The notes under the pieces: model-generated
The model's input: only the letters and a program-made list of their open reading frames with translations
The model's database searches: none
Told to the model about the DNA's origin: nothing
Source: Eudromia elegans
Lineage: Eukaryota > Chordata > Aves > Tinamiformes > Tinamidae
Direction: 5' to 3'
Length of the DNA stretch: 64,000 nt
NCBI GenBank assembly: GCA_003342815.1
Contig: PTEX01000020.1
Coordinates: forward strand, 4,800,218 to 4,864,217
Shown: positions 27,401-38,930 of the stretch, one piece after another
Layout of the letters: every line of letters starts with the position of its first letter
Position numbering within the stretch: the stretch's first letter is position 1
Made by a program: the position numbers and the translations under genes

Positions 27401-30400
27401 AACTGCTCTATCAAGTCTCCTCCAAATCCAGCTCCATCTGAAGCAGAGTGTAACTCTCAGACACTCAGCCCACCTTCCAAGCTGCAAAAAGAAACTCCTG
27501 AAAAGCTATGTGTGTTGGAGTTAGGATCTTGCATGGATGCTGCTCTCGAAAAGAACAATAAATTGAAGAGCAAAGTGCAGGAACCATCTGAAGTCTTGAC
27601 TGCTTCAGCCGAGGCAGCCGTCCAGGTAATGCATGACAGGCTGGCCAAGAGGTTGGCTCGAGGTAAAGGAAGGAAAAACCCCCTCAAAGTTAAGGCGACT
27701 CAGCCGGTTCTTGCAAATGCTGATACGTCTGTGCCCACAAAATGTTTATCTGAGACTATAAATAAAATTAGGCAGGAAATGGGTCCTCCTCTGCCTCCTT
27801 TGCTGCAGCCTTTGCTTGCTACTCCTCCAAGAGCTGCGTCTTGTGCGTCCCCAGTGATGACTTCATCTGGTCGACGCTCCCTGCTTTCTCCTCTTGACGA
27901 CCTGATATCCCCACTGCGTGAAACTCCAGTTCCTCCTCTCATGTCTCCATTGACAGATACCCCGACAGTCAAGTCCGCCCTTTTGTTTTCCCCTTCATCT
28001 CCTTCAGAAATGGCAGTAGGTAGAAGAATTCTCTCTTCTCCTTTGAAATTCTGTACTTCCATTCCAAAGCACGCACTGCCTGTTCCAGGAAGATTCCCTT
28101 TGTGTGCAGCTGAGGGTGCTGCTCCAGTTGTTGCTCAGGAGAACTCTGTGAGAATACTGGACACTATGTATCCAGAGCTGTCTGCAAGGGCAAGAACACT
28201 AAATATTTTGAAAGGCAATATCCAGCTTAACCGAGGTGCCCTTCCAGATGGCCACAATTTGCCTGGGCCTGTGACCCAGATAGGTGGGTTCAAAGCAATT
28301 GCATCTACGTCGACTGCGTTTGTTAAAACTGGCAGCAATTTGAAAGCTGATAGTAGCAAAGAACAACCCAAAGACACTCAAGACCAGCAGCTGTTTTCCA
28401 GCACGCTGAATCGTAATGGGAAAAGGACATTAATGCCAATGCCAAGAAGCGCAAAGAGGCTGAGGCTGGACAGCGAGCCGCCCAAGCTGGAGCCCAGTGA
28501 CACTGTTGCTGTCAGAACGACTGAAAATGAAATGCCTGAAGAGCAGGGGCCTTTGCCTGTTGAGAGCTGTGAAATCAGTGATTTGGCACACGGCTCCATT
28601 GCAGAAGCATCTTCATCAGCAAAGAAGGTTATTGATGCTGATTGCCAAATAGTTACTGCGGCACTGAAGAAAATTGCTGAATCCTGTTTCGACTTGTTAC
28701 CTGTTATTCGAAGTCACGTATACGTAGGCAATATCTCCAAGATTCCAGTAATGACAGATGAAGAGAAAGAAGTTGTCTGTGAATTTGGTATCACCAATAA
28801 GGTATGTAACATTTTGGGTTTGAATAATGACTCTTAAGCAAATGGAGGGGTCCAAGTGTGCAGGAGTTAAATCCTCAATCAGGCATCCTATTATGCTGAA
28901 ATGTAGTCTGAAAAGGCTATGAAGTGTATTCTAAGCTTATGTAACTCTAATGAATATAAAACTTAATAGGACACGAAGTCACAGTTCAGTGGTATCCAAG
29001 ATGCAAAACTGCACACGTAAACATGTTTGGTTCCCTGATATTTGCATAAGGGATTTTTTCTTTTTTAACTCTACATCCTTATTTATAGCTAGTGGAATTA
29101 ACTAGAGAATGAGTTTCCTTTCCAGAGTGTGAAATTTGATTCAGCCTTTTTTTTAAATTAAGAATATAAGCTGCATCATATATATGTGTATTTATATGTG
29201 TATATTATAGTGGCATACCCCTTCATTCTATGTTCACCTAGATTATCATGGTACACTAAGATACTCAAACAAATGTTACTGAAGAAATGTTTTATTAGTT
29301 TGTTTCTCAGAACTTGTTTTGCATCCAAGTTGAAAATACTTGCCTTGATAACCCAATCAAATGTAGTTGGAAATCAGCAGCAGGATAATCTACCAACTGA
29401 CTCACGGCAGCATTTTGCCCTGTTTTCAGTTCAATTTCAGTGTTTTCAGCACTCAGAAGTAAGCTGCTTGCTGAGTCCTCACGGCATCCGTGTTAGGAGG
29501 TGCTAATGCTGGTCACCTGTTAGAAGGGAGGCTGCCTCAGCCTGTGCTGCTAGGTTCAGGGAGGAGCAATGCTGAGCACGTGCTCTTGAAACCAGGGTGT
29601 TGGAACACACAGCCAGACACGGACAGAAGGTGGCACTTGCACAAGCACAAACAGCACCAATGGCCTGATCTTGTTTCGTTCTCTTAAATCATTCACATGA
29701 AAGCCTGGTAATGGAAAAATGCAGACATATATATGTGTGTGTATGTATATACACACACACACACATATACGTGTGTATGTATATACACACACACACATAT
29801 ACGTGTGTATGTATATANNNNNNNNNNNNNNNNNNNNNNNNNNNNNNNNNNNNNNNNNNNNNNNNNNNNNNNNNNNNNNNNNNNNNNNNNNNNNNNNNNN
29901 NNNNNNNNNNNNNNNNNNNNNNNNNNNACACACACACACATATACGTGTGTATGTATATACACACACACACATATACGTGTGTATGTATATATATATGTA
30001 CGTACACACAGTATGGGTCCCTCTAGTTGCTGGCCTTAAGACATTCAGTCTATGCAGTAGATGAACTTTGTTCTTCCCCATGTGCTTTGCACACAGACAA
30101 ACACACACACCTCTGTCCAGTAGCTGATTTGGACCTTCTGGTGTCTCCAGCAGTCAGCACTTGGACCCCACGGTGTCTGCAGATACCTGACTTAGGTTTG
30201 TGCCTCTCCAGCACCAGGCTCCCCCAAACCTTTAGCCTTTGCCTTTAGCATTTTATGGTAAGTCTTGCATAATCCCAAACTATTGCACTCCTGCACATCC
30301 CATAACGAGTCCTGCAGGCAGTCACCTTCTTCCTACCAGTCGTTAAGGTGTCTGGGGCCCTTCTACTGCTCGTGTCCTGGCATGTCCCACAGGCAAGCAG

Positions 30401-33400
30401 CGGCTGCTTGTCCTGTGCCAGCCCCAGGAGCAGCCAAGTCAGAGTACTTCATTTGCTTAGGTTTGATTATTAGGGTTTCCCTGTCTGCCATCCTTCATTT
30501 GTTTATTATTATTAATTTTATTTATGAAACTGAGATTTAGTCTTATTCTTTAGCAGTCTTCTTTCAAAGAATATCAGTCCTGTTCTGCATCCGCTTAAGG
30601 TCAGTTTGCTGTAGGAAGTTGCTTCTTGCTTTGGTTATAATTTTTTCTTTTGCTAATTTTCTGATTGAATCAGGTACATCTTAATATGTATGTAAACAGT
30701 ATTTTTGCAAATACACTAATTCACTTTTACTATATTATCTAGTATAGTTTTGACTTTTTTTTTGTACCTTACAGCATTTAGCAGAGTCACTGCTGAACAC
30801 TGTTCTCAGTAAACTCAAGACTCGTAAGACCACTTCAAATCACAATTTCACTCAGGCTCTCTGTAGAATCTATGTAGGAATTTGTCGGCAGCTGGGAGAC
30901 TTGGAAAGAGCTCGCCTGTTCTGCTATAGCTTACTCAAAGAAGGTATGGTATGTCTTAATGATGTTACAGTGGTGTTGCAAAATGATTATAGTTTGGTTT
31001 GCTACTTGGTGTGCTGTGTTTTTGTGTGCTGTCCAGTTCTAATGTGACTTCTAAAAAATTTAACAATTATGCTGAACTGAAAAAGGAACATGCACTTAAT
31101 TTGCTATTCTTTGGGAGGTTTTTTGTTTTTCTTTTTTCCTTGCTCTTAATTGTGGCAGCTTTTTTTTTTCCTCACATATTCCAATGCGCTACTTAATTCC
31201 TTGCTGTCTCAGCTTTCATTTTAATATTAGTTTGCCTAGAAGATCTCCCTTCTAGTGTTCAGAAGGATCTATGAGCTTCCCCTGAATGGCCTGGCATTTT
31301 GTCCTTTCTTAATTTTGTAGCTCTGGGTATGGTCTTCCGAAGCACAAAGTACTGTATGCATTGCAGCTTTCCCTTGTAGCATTTATGCACATGCAACCCT
31401 TTACTGGAGAGCAAAATGTCCATTTGTTCCTTCATTGCAAGCATTTGGACTCCATCAGCAGCACAGCTGTTGTGCTGTGAAACACAGGGGTTTTGAGGAT
31501 AGCGGGAAACAGGTACTTAGGGGGAAAGAACTGGACTTTAATGACTTCTAGCTTGAACTGAATGTGATTGTACTGTGATACTTGCTCTGAATTCATTTTG
31601 TAAGAATCCTTCAGTTGTATCAGCAGCAGACATTTTTTGTGGAAACAGGAATTTTGGCGTGCATCCTTCATATAAATTAACTTGCCTATAATTCTTGTGG
31701 CAGGATTTGGGAGAACTGCTGAGCATAGTAAAATTTCACATACGTATTTTGTGCATGGAAGTTCTTTGAAGGGAAAAAACAAGGTTTTATAATATGTAAA
31801 TTCCATAAGTGTATGTGTGTGAGATATTAGGATGTGGTGTCTGCACTGGAGAGCTGATGTTTGTGTGACATGTGTCAAGATTTTTATTTTCTTGACTGTC
31901 TCTAGCTTGATACAGTGATCTGAGTATTCATTTTTTTCTGTGGGAGTGGAATATGTGGGAAGAAGTGAGACTAACCTCAGAAGCCAAAGGGAATGTTTGC
32001 TTGTTTTTTAATATTAAAAACTTGCTTTGTTCTTTCTTTTTTCTTAGACTTTCCCAACTCGGATAAATTGGTTTTATTTATCACAACGGTGTGGCCTGAC
32101 ATATTTTGTTTCCAAGGTGTGATTAACAAAGCTCTGCAACTAGTTATCAGGCAGCGTGTCAAGGACGAGGTGCTGGCATGCTTGAGTGCCTATCTCCCCT
32201 GGGAACAGGTAATTTCTGCTTTCACTGCCTCCATCAGCTTTTGTGTGGGTTGGTCCCCTTTCCAAGTCAAACTACTTGCTACTGATGAAGGGTGTGAAGA
32301 TACCCAGGGAATCTGCCATAGGGTCTGCACAGCTAAAACTCCTTCAGGCTTTTTCCTGTGGATGTCTGAACCCTGTTGGAATACAGCCCTCTCCTTGCTA
32401 TTCATGGTAAATATAATGTTTCTATTAAACCCTTGAAATAAACATTGTTTTTAAACTCTGACTAGTGTGCTCTCAAGCCAGGCCATAGGTTTGTGTTCTT
32501 TCTCTATATGAAACTTGGATTCTAATATGCACTGAATATTTTTTAAATCTGCATTAGGCTTTTCTGTCTTCTGTAGTTCACTATGTAACTGGTAATTGCC
32601 CCCTTCAGTAGTTTTCAACCTAAGCAAGCCCCCAGTCTTCCTACCCATGATCTTTCCCTTGGGGAGGTTGTTAATCCATGTTTACCACAAGATGTTGGTG
32701 ACCCCAATTCTGTAAGTGGTTGACATGGTCAGTGCAAAACTGCTTTCTGAAATGGTGGTAAAGGAAGGATGAGCAGGGCAGGATGTTACAGACCTAAGGA
32801 CTTTTGTGCTTTGGGTTTAAAACTTTTAGTCCAGGGCTTCCTGTATGATCTTCGCAAGCCATTGAATTTCTGTCAAATTGAGGCAGGCCTAACATGTCCT
32901 ACCTAACAGAGATGTTACAAAGAGAAGTGCAGTAAAAATTCAGAGTCACTTGTACCAGTTGGAGAAAACTTATGTTGTGCAGATGGTGAACCAGACATGC
33001 TTTGCTTCTGGAGACAGGAGCGTGTGAGACTTGTGCGTTTGCCTGAGAGCCAGTGCCCCTCTTGTTGTAAAGACCCCGTATGAATGCCAGGCTTGCTGTG
33101 AGGAAGCACTGTAGTTCTGTGGACATGAAGTGAACAAAAACCATCTTGGTTTATGGCTCTCTCTCGTTCCCTAGAGTGTGTTGTTCCACATCAGCCTTGA
33201 CAATTGTAGCTGTCAGCATGGCCTGCAAGCATTGTGCTTGCTGGAAAAGCATTACTTTTTTTTCGTTTAAGCTCTGAAGCCAGCTCTGCATCTCATATGG
33301 TACCAAGGGAATTACAACCCTTAATCCTTTTGATCTAGTGCAGCCTTATCGGGGCGTGGGTTGGGAGGCGCGGATTTATCCGTGTTTCTTTTTTGCTGAG

Positions 33401-36400
33401 GCAGTTTGTGGATGTAGCATTGAGCTCCGCTCTTCTATCAGATGCGGGTAGTACTGCAGTCCTTGTGTAGCCGAGAACTCGTGCTGCCCCTCTTGCTGGG
33501 GCACAAGCGATGCAGCAAGGGGCGAGCTCCTGGAGACGCTAGTGCTCCGCACTCGTGCGAGCCGCGGCCTTTGTGACTTGAAGCTCTGTGAAGTGTGGGA
33601 GCCACTGCAGCTGGGGACAGGGCCCTCCGTCTTAGCTGGCGTTTGCGGCTGTTTCCTGACACATCATCAGAAGTTATTCTACTCTCTAAATCGCAATTTA
33701 TATAGAATTAAGATTTCATTCTTGGTCTAAGTATGCCATTTTAGTGACACATACCATTTCAAGGCTTGCTGAGTACATGAGTGATTATTTTACATGACAC
33801 TTGCTTTGTTATTATTTGATTTATATACAGCACTTATTTGGAAATTAGCTGCTAGTGAACAGTTTATAGTAACAAATTTCAGCTTTAGAAATCATTTAAA
33901 GAAAAAAAACCCAGAAATTCAGCAAGACTAGTCTCTCTTTTCCCCCTCCCCGCCACAAGTGGTTCTTCTGATCTTACAGCTTAATTGAGACAAAAAAGCC
34001 CAAATTATGGAAAGAGGGAAGAGAGGGTACACAGTGAGTCATTTTTCTGTGTGATGAGGTTTTTTTGTTTGCTTTGTTTTGGCCAAATCCGAAGTTGAAT
34101 TTGGATGTCAGATGTGCTGCAATAAGAAGAGCAATTGCCATAGCCAGTCAAAGTGGGATATTTATGTGCGTTTCAGGGCTGGTAATTTTTCAGGCATTAA
34201 GACTACCATCTGTTAAAATTCCAGAGTTCATCTTCGGATGCTGGTGTTATGGTCTCAAACCTGCTTTTAGAAATGCAGTCATGTCCAAAAGCAGAACTGC
34301 AGCCGAGCGAGCTTTACGGAGAAGACCTGAATGAAGTTGCATGGCAGTTCATATTTGCTGTTGATCTCCTCTGCTCCCACCTGAAGTGGGACTGGACACA
34401 TGACAACGTCATAAGGTATCGTGGCAAGCAGAGCTTCTTCAGATGTCAGCTGTCCCTGTGTTTCTTCATACCTGAGAGGCCACAGTTTTTATGTCTGCCT
34501 TGTGTGTGAGAGGTGATCACTGAGCACCATAGGCCTCTACTGCTCCAGTCAACTAACCCCATGAGAACCAGCTTAACAATTTCATGTTTTTAAATGGCTA
34601 TAGGTGAAGGGTTTTCAGATGCATTTGTTAAGAATGCAAAGTGCTCAGTTGTCTTCCTCTGAACTTAGCTCATGATTTTCCCAGTTACTGAAAAATTTAA
34701 GTGGAACTTGTGAACCACTTGGGTAGCCGAAGTGCTGAAAAGTAACAGTGTGGGTACTTTTGTCCAGTTCATTATCATATTTTCAGCTGCCATTAGACTT
34801 TTTAATGAAGCTCTTTTACAGCTAATGGTGTCTAGCTATTGTTGTGCTTTTGCAAGTAATGTTTTACTTCTACATTTTTTGAGCCTTCTAATGTAGAGTA
34901 TAGGCTGCTACCATACTTAACTCACTTTGAAAGACTTTTTGATACCTTTTTGATTTTGATATCTATGTTTATTTGAGAGCGACAATTTTGTACATAGGAA
35001 TTACATTAAACTTGTAAAATCTTTAAAAATAATTTTTTTTTTGTGAAAATATTTAACCTAATTGCCTAGTATGAAATAAGTGTGAATAATGATAGCCAAG
35101 CTTTCTAATGATACAGAGATTCCACATTTTTCTGGAATACTTTTAAATTTGATACAAACTGGCTTCAGTGAAAGACACATCATTTTAACTAAACTAATAC
35201 AACTCTGCATAGGCAGTCAAATCTGTATTGATAATAAACTTGGCTCTAAGGTTAAAAAAGGTACTGTAGCTCAAATTATTTTAGGTTAAAAACAAATACC
35301 AGATCCCATCTGTAATATATAAAGTGTTATTTTCCATTGATAGAAGCAACTTGCCTAGCATCTTGTCATGAAGCCTTCAAGTAGTATGATTTCATAGATT
35401 TGCATGAAGTCTGAAGGTTGAGAATGTTGCAGGGAAAGGGATGGATTTTTCTTTTATGATCAGGAGTAATATTCGAAACAGGAATGATTCCTCCAGCAGG
35501 TCAGTTTTGATGGTTTCATTTTAAAAGCTCATTCACATTATTCAGCTTTTGAGGACTTGGAAAGTTAAGTGTTTTCTTGAGAAGGTGGATTAAAATACAG
35601 GTGCAGTTAGGGAAAAAGAAGAATTATTACATAAATTGTGCGTGGCCCTTTTGCCCAGTATCAGATTCTCAAATTCATTTTCTTCCACAGCAAAGTGCTT
35701 TGGCCTTGTATGGATAAGTGGATAAAAAACAGAAAAGGTAATGAAGTGGTTCAGTCCATTCCTGACACTATGATAGCATCAACACTTAGGCTAATTGGTA
35801 AGTGATCTAAATTCTTGGTTGAATTTTTACTTTGTAGAAATTGGTATGAACTCTGGAAGTGTCAAGGTGACTGAGAAGTGAATTGAAATATTTGTGCCTT
35901 TTTTTCTTTCCTTTTTTTTCCCCCTCTTCCTTTTTCCTTTCCTTTTATTTGGAGGGGAAGGGTGGGTTGTCTTCCCTGCCCATCTTCCCTCTTCCCTCTC
36001 CACTTCAAAAAATTTTCCTGCATATACTTAGGTTTTGAGAGTTACTTTTTTTGTTGTTGTTTGTTTTTTTTTTTAGGTCGACTGGGCCAAATAGGTTTGA
36101 AGGAAGGATATCTTTCTGCTGTGAGGAATATTAGCTCTGTAATTGGATTGTTTGTACAGCATGCAAAAGAAGAAGGTAATGTTTGCTTAGAGGAAATTAG
36201 TGACAAATCTACGATATGAAGTTCTGTCAGTGTAAACAGAACACAGCACCTGGGGGAGACTCACCAAACAGCCTGCTAGTGCACTTGTAGGTCAGTGCAG
36301 AACGGGTTTCAATTTGCATCCCTGGTTAATGGAGCCCTTGCTCCCTGACCAAGACGTAGGAATAGAACTTGGATGCAGCCAGCCTGGAACTGCGCTGCCG

Positions 36401-37249
36401 CATGTAAGAGCGGTTTGGACTACCAGGATAACCGAAATGGTGATCTTGACGTGAGCAGAAGGTGCTGGTTTGTTACCTGAATGGTTGTGTTGCTGCTGGC
36501 AAGACGGTTGTTGGAGTGGAGGGATGCAAGGCAGCCTAAATTCGTGACTGTGAGATGAAGCAACCAAGAAGGGCAACGCAGACCTATGTTACTCAGTTAT
36601 TCTGGATGTTAAGTACATGCTCAGTCTCATTTTGCAGTGAAGCTTTGACTGATGCTAGGGAGGGCCTGGTCTGCTCTTATGGCTTCTTTCCGTTCCAGTT
36701 TCTAGTTACTTCAAGTAAGTAATGTATATATCTTGAGGTTTCTGCCTCGACTCTTTTGTAAAGCTGACCCTTCTCGTAAAGGCTGGCCGCCTTAAATCAG
36801 AGTTAAATCACTAGGCACTTGAGTCCCTTTTTACTCAACAAATGCTGAGAACCTGTTAAGTTCAGAAAACTAGTGTTACCAAAACAGAGATATTATGGAA
36901 TTGAAGGCTTTTACCTGCAAATAGCAGGTTGTAAGCATCCCAATTCTTAATGTGTTTGTGCTGAAACAGGTGGTTTTTATTGTATTATTGCTTTTAAGAT
37001 TCAGGCATCCCCCAAACATTGCTGCCTTTAGAGCTCCTGTGTGCTGATTGCTGTTACCTCATTGCAGATGTGCCCTGGGGCGTGCAGCTGGCAGCTGTGT
37101 ATTCCCTGTGCGACTTGGGGGCAAGCAATCCGGCAGGAATTGTTGAGGCCATCCGTGCTTGGAAAACAACAGCTCCAAACAGCATCCCTTCCGCTGTCAC
37201 GAGCAGCGTAGCTGAGATCTCCTCCGTGTGTAAAACAGACTTAAGCTAA
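12216..37249 (+). CDS. Little elongation complex subunit 1 (ICE1), complete 20-exon gene
   Basis: ICE1 (KIAA0947) is the scaffold of the little elongation complex, joining ELL and ICE2 at snRNA genes and acting in Cajal and histone locus bodies (family knowledge). Exons: 12216-12287, 12667-12725, 14356-14390, 14814-14832, 15519-15630, 16550-16626, 17342-17379, 18607-18689, 18963-19002, 19093-19152, 20910-20999, 21088-21141, 23039-23409, 24038-28801, 30775-30943, 32048-32208, 34225-34415, 35691-35797, 36077-36175, 37068-37249. All phases join, giving 6,783 nt: 2,260 residues plus stop, close to the human length as I recall it. The start is MMPGET, as in mammals. Residues about 22-178 form a coiled coil (KCQEELGSLKAELEEKK). 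Next come KLLLKELW (about 203-210) and a basic KRRR patch (about 238). Exon 14 (residues 371-1958) is acidic and low in conservation. Residues about 1900-2260 (HVYVGNISKIPV, LCRIYVGICRQLGDLERAR, ISSVIGLF) are the conserved C-terminal domain. All introns are GT-AG except intron 3. Confidence 0.96.
14050..14160. repeat. AT-rich imperfect palindrome in ICE1 intron 2
   Basis: A run of almost pure A/T, with alternating TA stretches and self-complementary pieces such as 'gatgatcatc' and 'atatatgatctatatat'. It could extrude as a cruciform. No gene function is evident. Confidence 0.7.
14391..14813 (+). other. ICE1 intron 3, U12-type AT-AC intron
   Basis: The exon 3 codons stop at AAT G and the next bases are ATATCCTTTT, the U12 (minor spliceosome) 5' splice site. 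No GT donor is available that keeps the protein in register. The 3' end reads ACCTTAATAAGAGATTAC, with a U12-like branch site (CCTTAAT, branch adenosine about 14801-14802) 11-12 nt before the terminal AC. Joining AAT G to AG CTT CAG restores the conserved ICE1 sequence KCNELQFAER (human KCDELQFARR as recalled). The intron is 423 nt long. Confidence 0.92.
14814..14832 (+). CDS. ICE1 coding exon 4, a 19-nt microexon
   Basis: Nineteen bases, AG CTT CAG TTT GCT GAA AG, code for ELQFAER across the two junctions. It is preceded by the AC end of the U12-type intron and followed by a strong GTAAGG donor. Skipping it would shift the frame, so its inclusion should be constitutive for full-length protein. 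It lies in the N-terminal coiled coil. Confidence 0.93.
16267..16291. repeat. (TA)n microsatellite in ICE1 intron 5
   Basis: Uninterrupted TA dinucleotide repeat of about 12 units. Confidence 0.9.
17242..17314. other. Poly(T) run followed by a 52-base assembly gap (ICE1 intron 6)
   Basis: A long T run leads directly into 52 unknown bases (17263-17314), 27 bases before exon 7. No coding sequence is missing, because exons 6 and 7 join in phase and match the ICE1 family across the junction; the polypyrimidine tract of the acceptor lies partly beside the gap. Confidence 0.9.
23039..23409 (+). CDS. ICE1 coding exon 13
   Basis: Codes for about 123 residues in a poorly conserved, acidic linker. 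Its end (PLPALLSPVQLSPLATE) keeps the proline-rich LLSPV element also present before the large exon in mammalian ICE1. Acceptor TTTCCTAG and donor GTGAGT are both strong; the exon ends in phase 0. Confidence 0.93.
24038..28801 (+). CDS. ICE1 coding exon 14, 4,764-nt giant exon
   Basis: Open for 1,588 codons between a TTGAAG acceptor and a GTATGT donor, in phase 0 at both ends. It opens with DVLFGEVTDSSDEE, an acidic serine motif conserved in ICE1 and a likely CK2 site. A long glutamate- and serine-rich, cysteine-dotted disordered stretch follows, then a basic patch (AKRLARGKGRKNPLKVK, about 27,645-27,695) and a run of SP/TP sites (27,780-28,060) typical of proline-directed kinase targets. It ends in the conserved C-terminal start HVYVGNISKIPVMTDEEKEVV. 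Most of the middle looks fast evolving. Antisense open frames inside it are shadows. Confidence 0.96.
29727..29999. repeat. Alternating purine-pyrimidine minisatellite with assembly gap (ICE1 intron 14)
   Basis: Units of about 34 bp made of (CA)n, 'tatacgtgtgtatgtatata' and again (CA)n repeat across the region. A run of 110 unknown bases (29818-29927) falls in the middle, presumably because the repeat could not be resolved. The strictly alternating purine-pyrimidine pattern is of the Z-DNA-forming type and each unit is partly self-complementary. Open frames across it are artefacts. Confidence 0.9.
30775..30943 (+). CDS. ICE1 coding exon 15
   Basis: Codes for HLAESLLNTVLSKLK through FCYSLLKE, part of the conserved helical C-terminal domain (LCRIYVGICRQLGDLERAR is nearly identical to mammalian ICE1). 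It ends in phase 1 at GAA G before GTATGG. Confidence 0.95.
35886..35960. repeat. Polypyrimidine tract in ICE1 intron 18
   Basis: About 60 bases of almost pure C/T on the plus strand (ctttcc, ccccctcttcc units). It is a simple-sequence tract well upstream of exon 19 and is not needed as that exon's acceptor tract. Confidence 0.7.
37068..37249 (+). CDS. ICE1 terminal coding exon 20
   Basis: Begins at the ATTGCAG acceptor and codes for DVPWGVQLAAVYSLCDL through the C-terminus KTDLS, then TAA at 37247-37249. The PWGVQLAAVYSLCDL block matches mammalian ICE1 closely as recalled. Confidence 0.95.
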
Positions 37250-38005
37250 AACCGACGGAAATGAGCTGCTCTAAAGGGACAAGTGCCTTATTCTACTAAG
37301 CAGTAGTTGGTTCCAGGTGAAAACAATGTAAGAAAAACCAAGAGGAAAATGAGGTGTAATGCATTGGGGATTTTTTGGCTTTTGTTTGGGGGTTTATTTT
37401 GTTTTACTAATTGTGAGCTCGATTGTTTTTATTTCCCCTTTGTGTTTAAGGGGTGAGAGGTTTTACACTAGCAAAGGGGCTTGCTTTTCCTGGTGACTCC
37501 TCCGTGATCTGAAAGCCAAGCAGACCTTTCTCTGCTCCTGAGAGATTTATGATTTGATGTCAGGAGTTTCTGTTGTTTGTCTTCCCTCAATCTACAGCAC
37601 TGGCTGTTTGCCACAATAGAAGACTGAGCCTGGCTGGAAACCTGGTCTATTATTTTGTACTTTATTTATAAAGTCATTGTTCAGATAGCAGGACTTTACC
37701 CAGGTTCTGCTCTGTTTTATGTGCGTAGTCTCATCAGTTTAATTTAAAATACTTGTTTAAAGCAAGTAGAAATTGGCTTTTTGTATAACAATCATGTATA
37801 GAGTAACAGAGGTATTAAATCTCTGAATTTGTATATATGGTATATCCTGATAATGTGTTTCACATTTGATATTGTTCCACTTGAGGAATCTTGTGCATGT
37901 ACATAGAAAGTTGGTTCAAAAAAGTTTGAATTTCTAATGACAGCTTCACTATACTCAATGTTTTTGTACTTTTCATAATAAAAAATACAAACATGTCTGT
38001 GTCCT
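37250..38005 (+). terminator. ICE1 3' UTR and polyadenylation signal
   Basis: After the stop codon about 730 bp of AT-rich sequence leads to a canonical AATAAA at 37977-37982, followed 12 bases later by a GT-rich element ('tgtctgtgtcc'). Cleavage is therefore expected near 37,995-38,005. No earlier canonical AATAAA was noticed in the 3' UTR. Confidence 0.85.
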
Positions 38006-38259
38006 TGCTGGTGTCCTTATAGAATAGACACTTTGAGCATCAGTTGTAGACAGAATGAGCGGTTGTGTCTGGCTTACGCACATGCAATTTTGGGGCCTGG
38101 AGAAAATGGCCGGTGAGGTTTGTCTGTAATGCCGCAGTTTGGGCTGCAGGGAAGAGACTCTGTTAGGCTCTATTGCAGCTCTTGAGAATTTTCTGTTGGT
38201 ATGGGGGCAGTCGGGGTGCGTTAGTGCTCGTGTTTCTTCTTAAGCTATAACCATATATA

Positions 38260-38930
38260 GAGGGACCTGGGCGTCATGGTGGACGACAAGTTGACCATGA
38301 GGCAGCAGTGTGCCCTCGTGGCCAAGAAGGCCAATGGGATCCTGGGGTGCATTAAGCAGAGCGTCTCCAGCAGGTCGAGGGAGGTGATCCTGCCCCTCTA
38401 CTCAGCCCTGGTGAGGCCGCACCTGGAGTACTGTGTGCAGTTCTGGGCTCCCCAGTGCAGGAGGGATGTGGAGCTGCTAGAGAGAGTCCAGCGCAGGGCT
38501 ACAAAGATGATTAAAGACCTGGAACATCTGCCCTATGAGCAAAGGCTGAGACTGCTGGGCCTCTTCAGCCTGCAGAAGAGAAGGCTGAGAGGAGACCTCA
38601 TCAGTGTGTATAAGTACCTCAAGAGAGGGAGTGAGGAGGAGGGGGCTGGCCTCTTCTCAGTGGTGGCCAGTGATAGAACTAGAGGAAACTGCCACAAATT
38701 GAGGCACCAAAAGTTCCACAGGAACTTAGAATTTCTTAACGGTGAGGGTGACAGAGCACTGGAACAGGCTGCCCAGAGAGGTGGTGGAGTCTCCTTCTCT
38801 GGAGATCTTCCAAACCCGCCTGGACATCACCCTGTGCCACATGCTCTAGGGGACCCTGCGTGTGCAGGGGGGTTGGACTAGATGACCCCTACAGGTCCCT
38901 TCCAACCCTAGGCATTCTATGATTCTGTGA
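38260..38930 (+). mobile_element. CR1 LINE, 3' part of ORF2, relatively young
   Basis: Starts within the reverse transcriptase coding region ('agagggacctgggcgtcat') and ends at the CR1 terminus 'cattctatgattctgtga'. A frame of 201 codons (38276-38881) still reads as the C-terminal part of the CR1 polymerase ([31 protein letters not shown]), so the copy is less decayed than most others here. It is 5' truncated and inactive, and lies about 260 bp beyond the ICE1 poly(A) site. Confidence 0.92.

Noticed and set aside
24130-28599. Minus-strand open frames up to 168 codons opposite ICE1 exon 14
   Set aside because: They mirror the codon pattern of the real exon and have no similarity or promoter of their own.
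29556-30108. Open frames of about 100-139 codons across the CA/TATA minisatellite
   Set aside because: They are translation of a simple repeat and run through 110 unknown bases.
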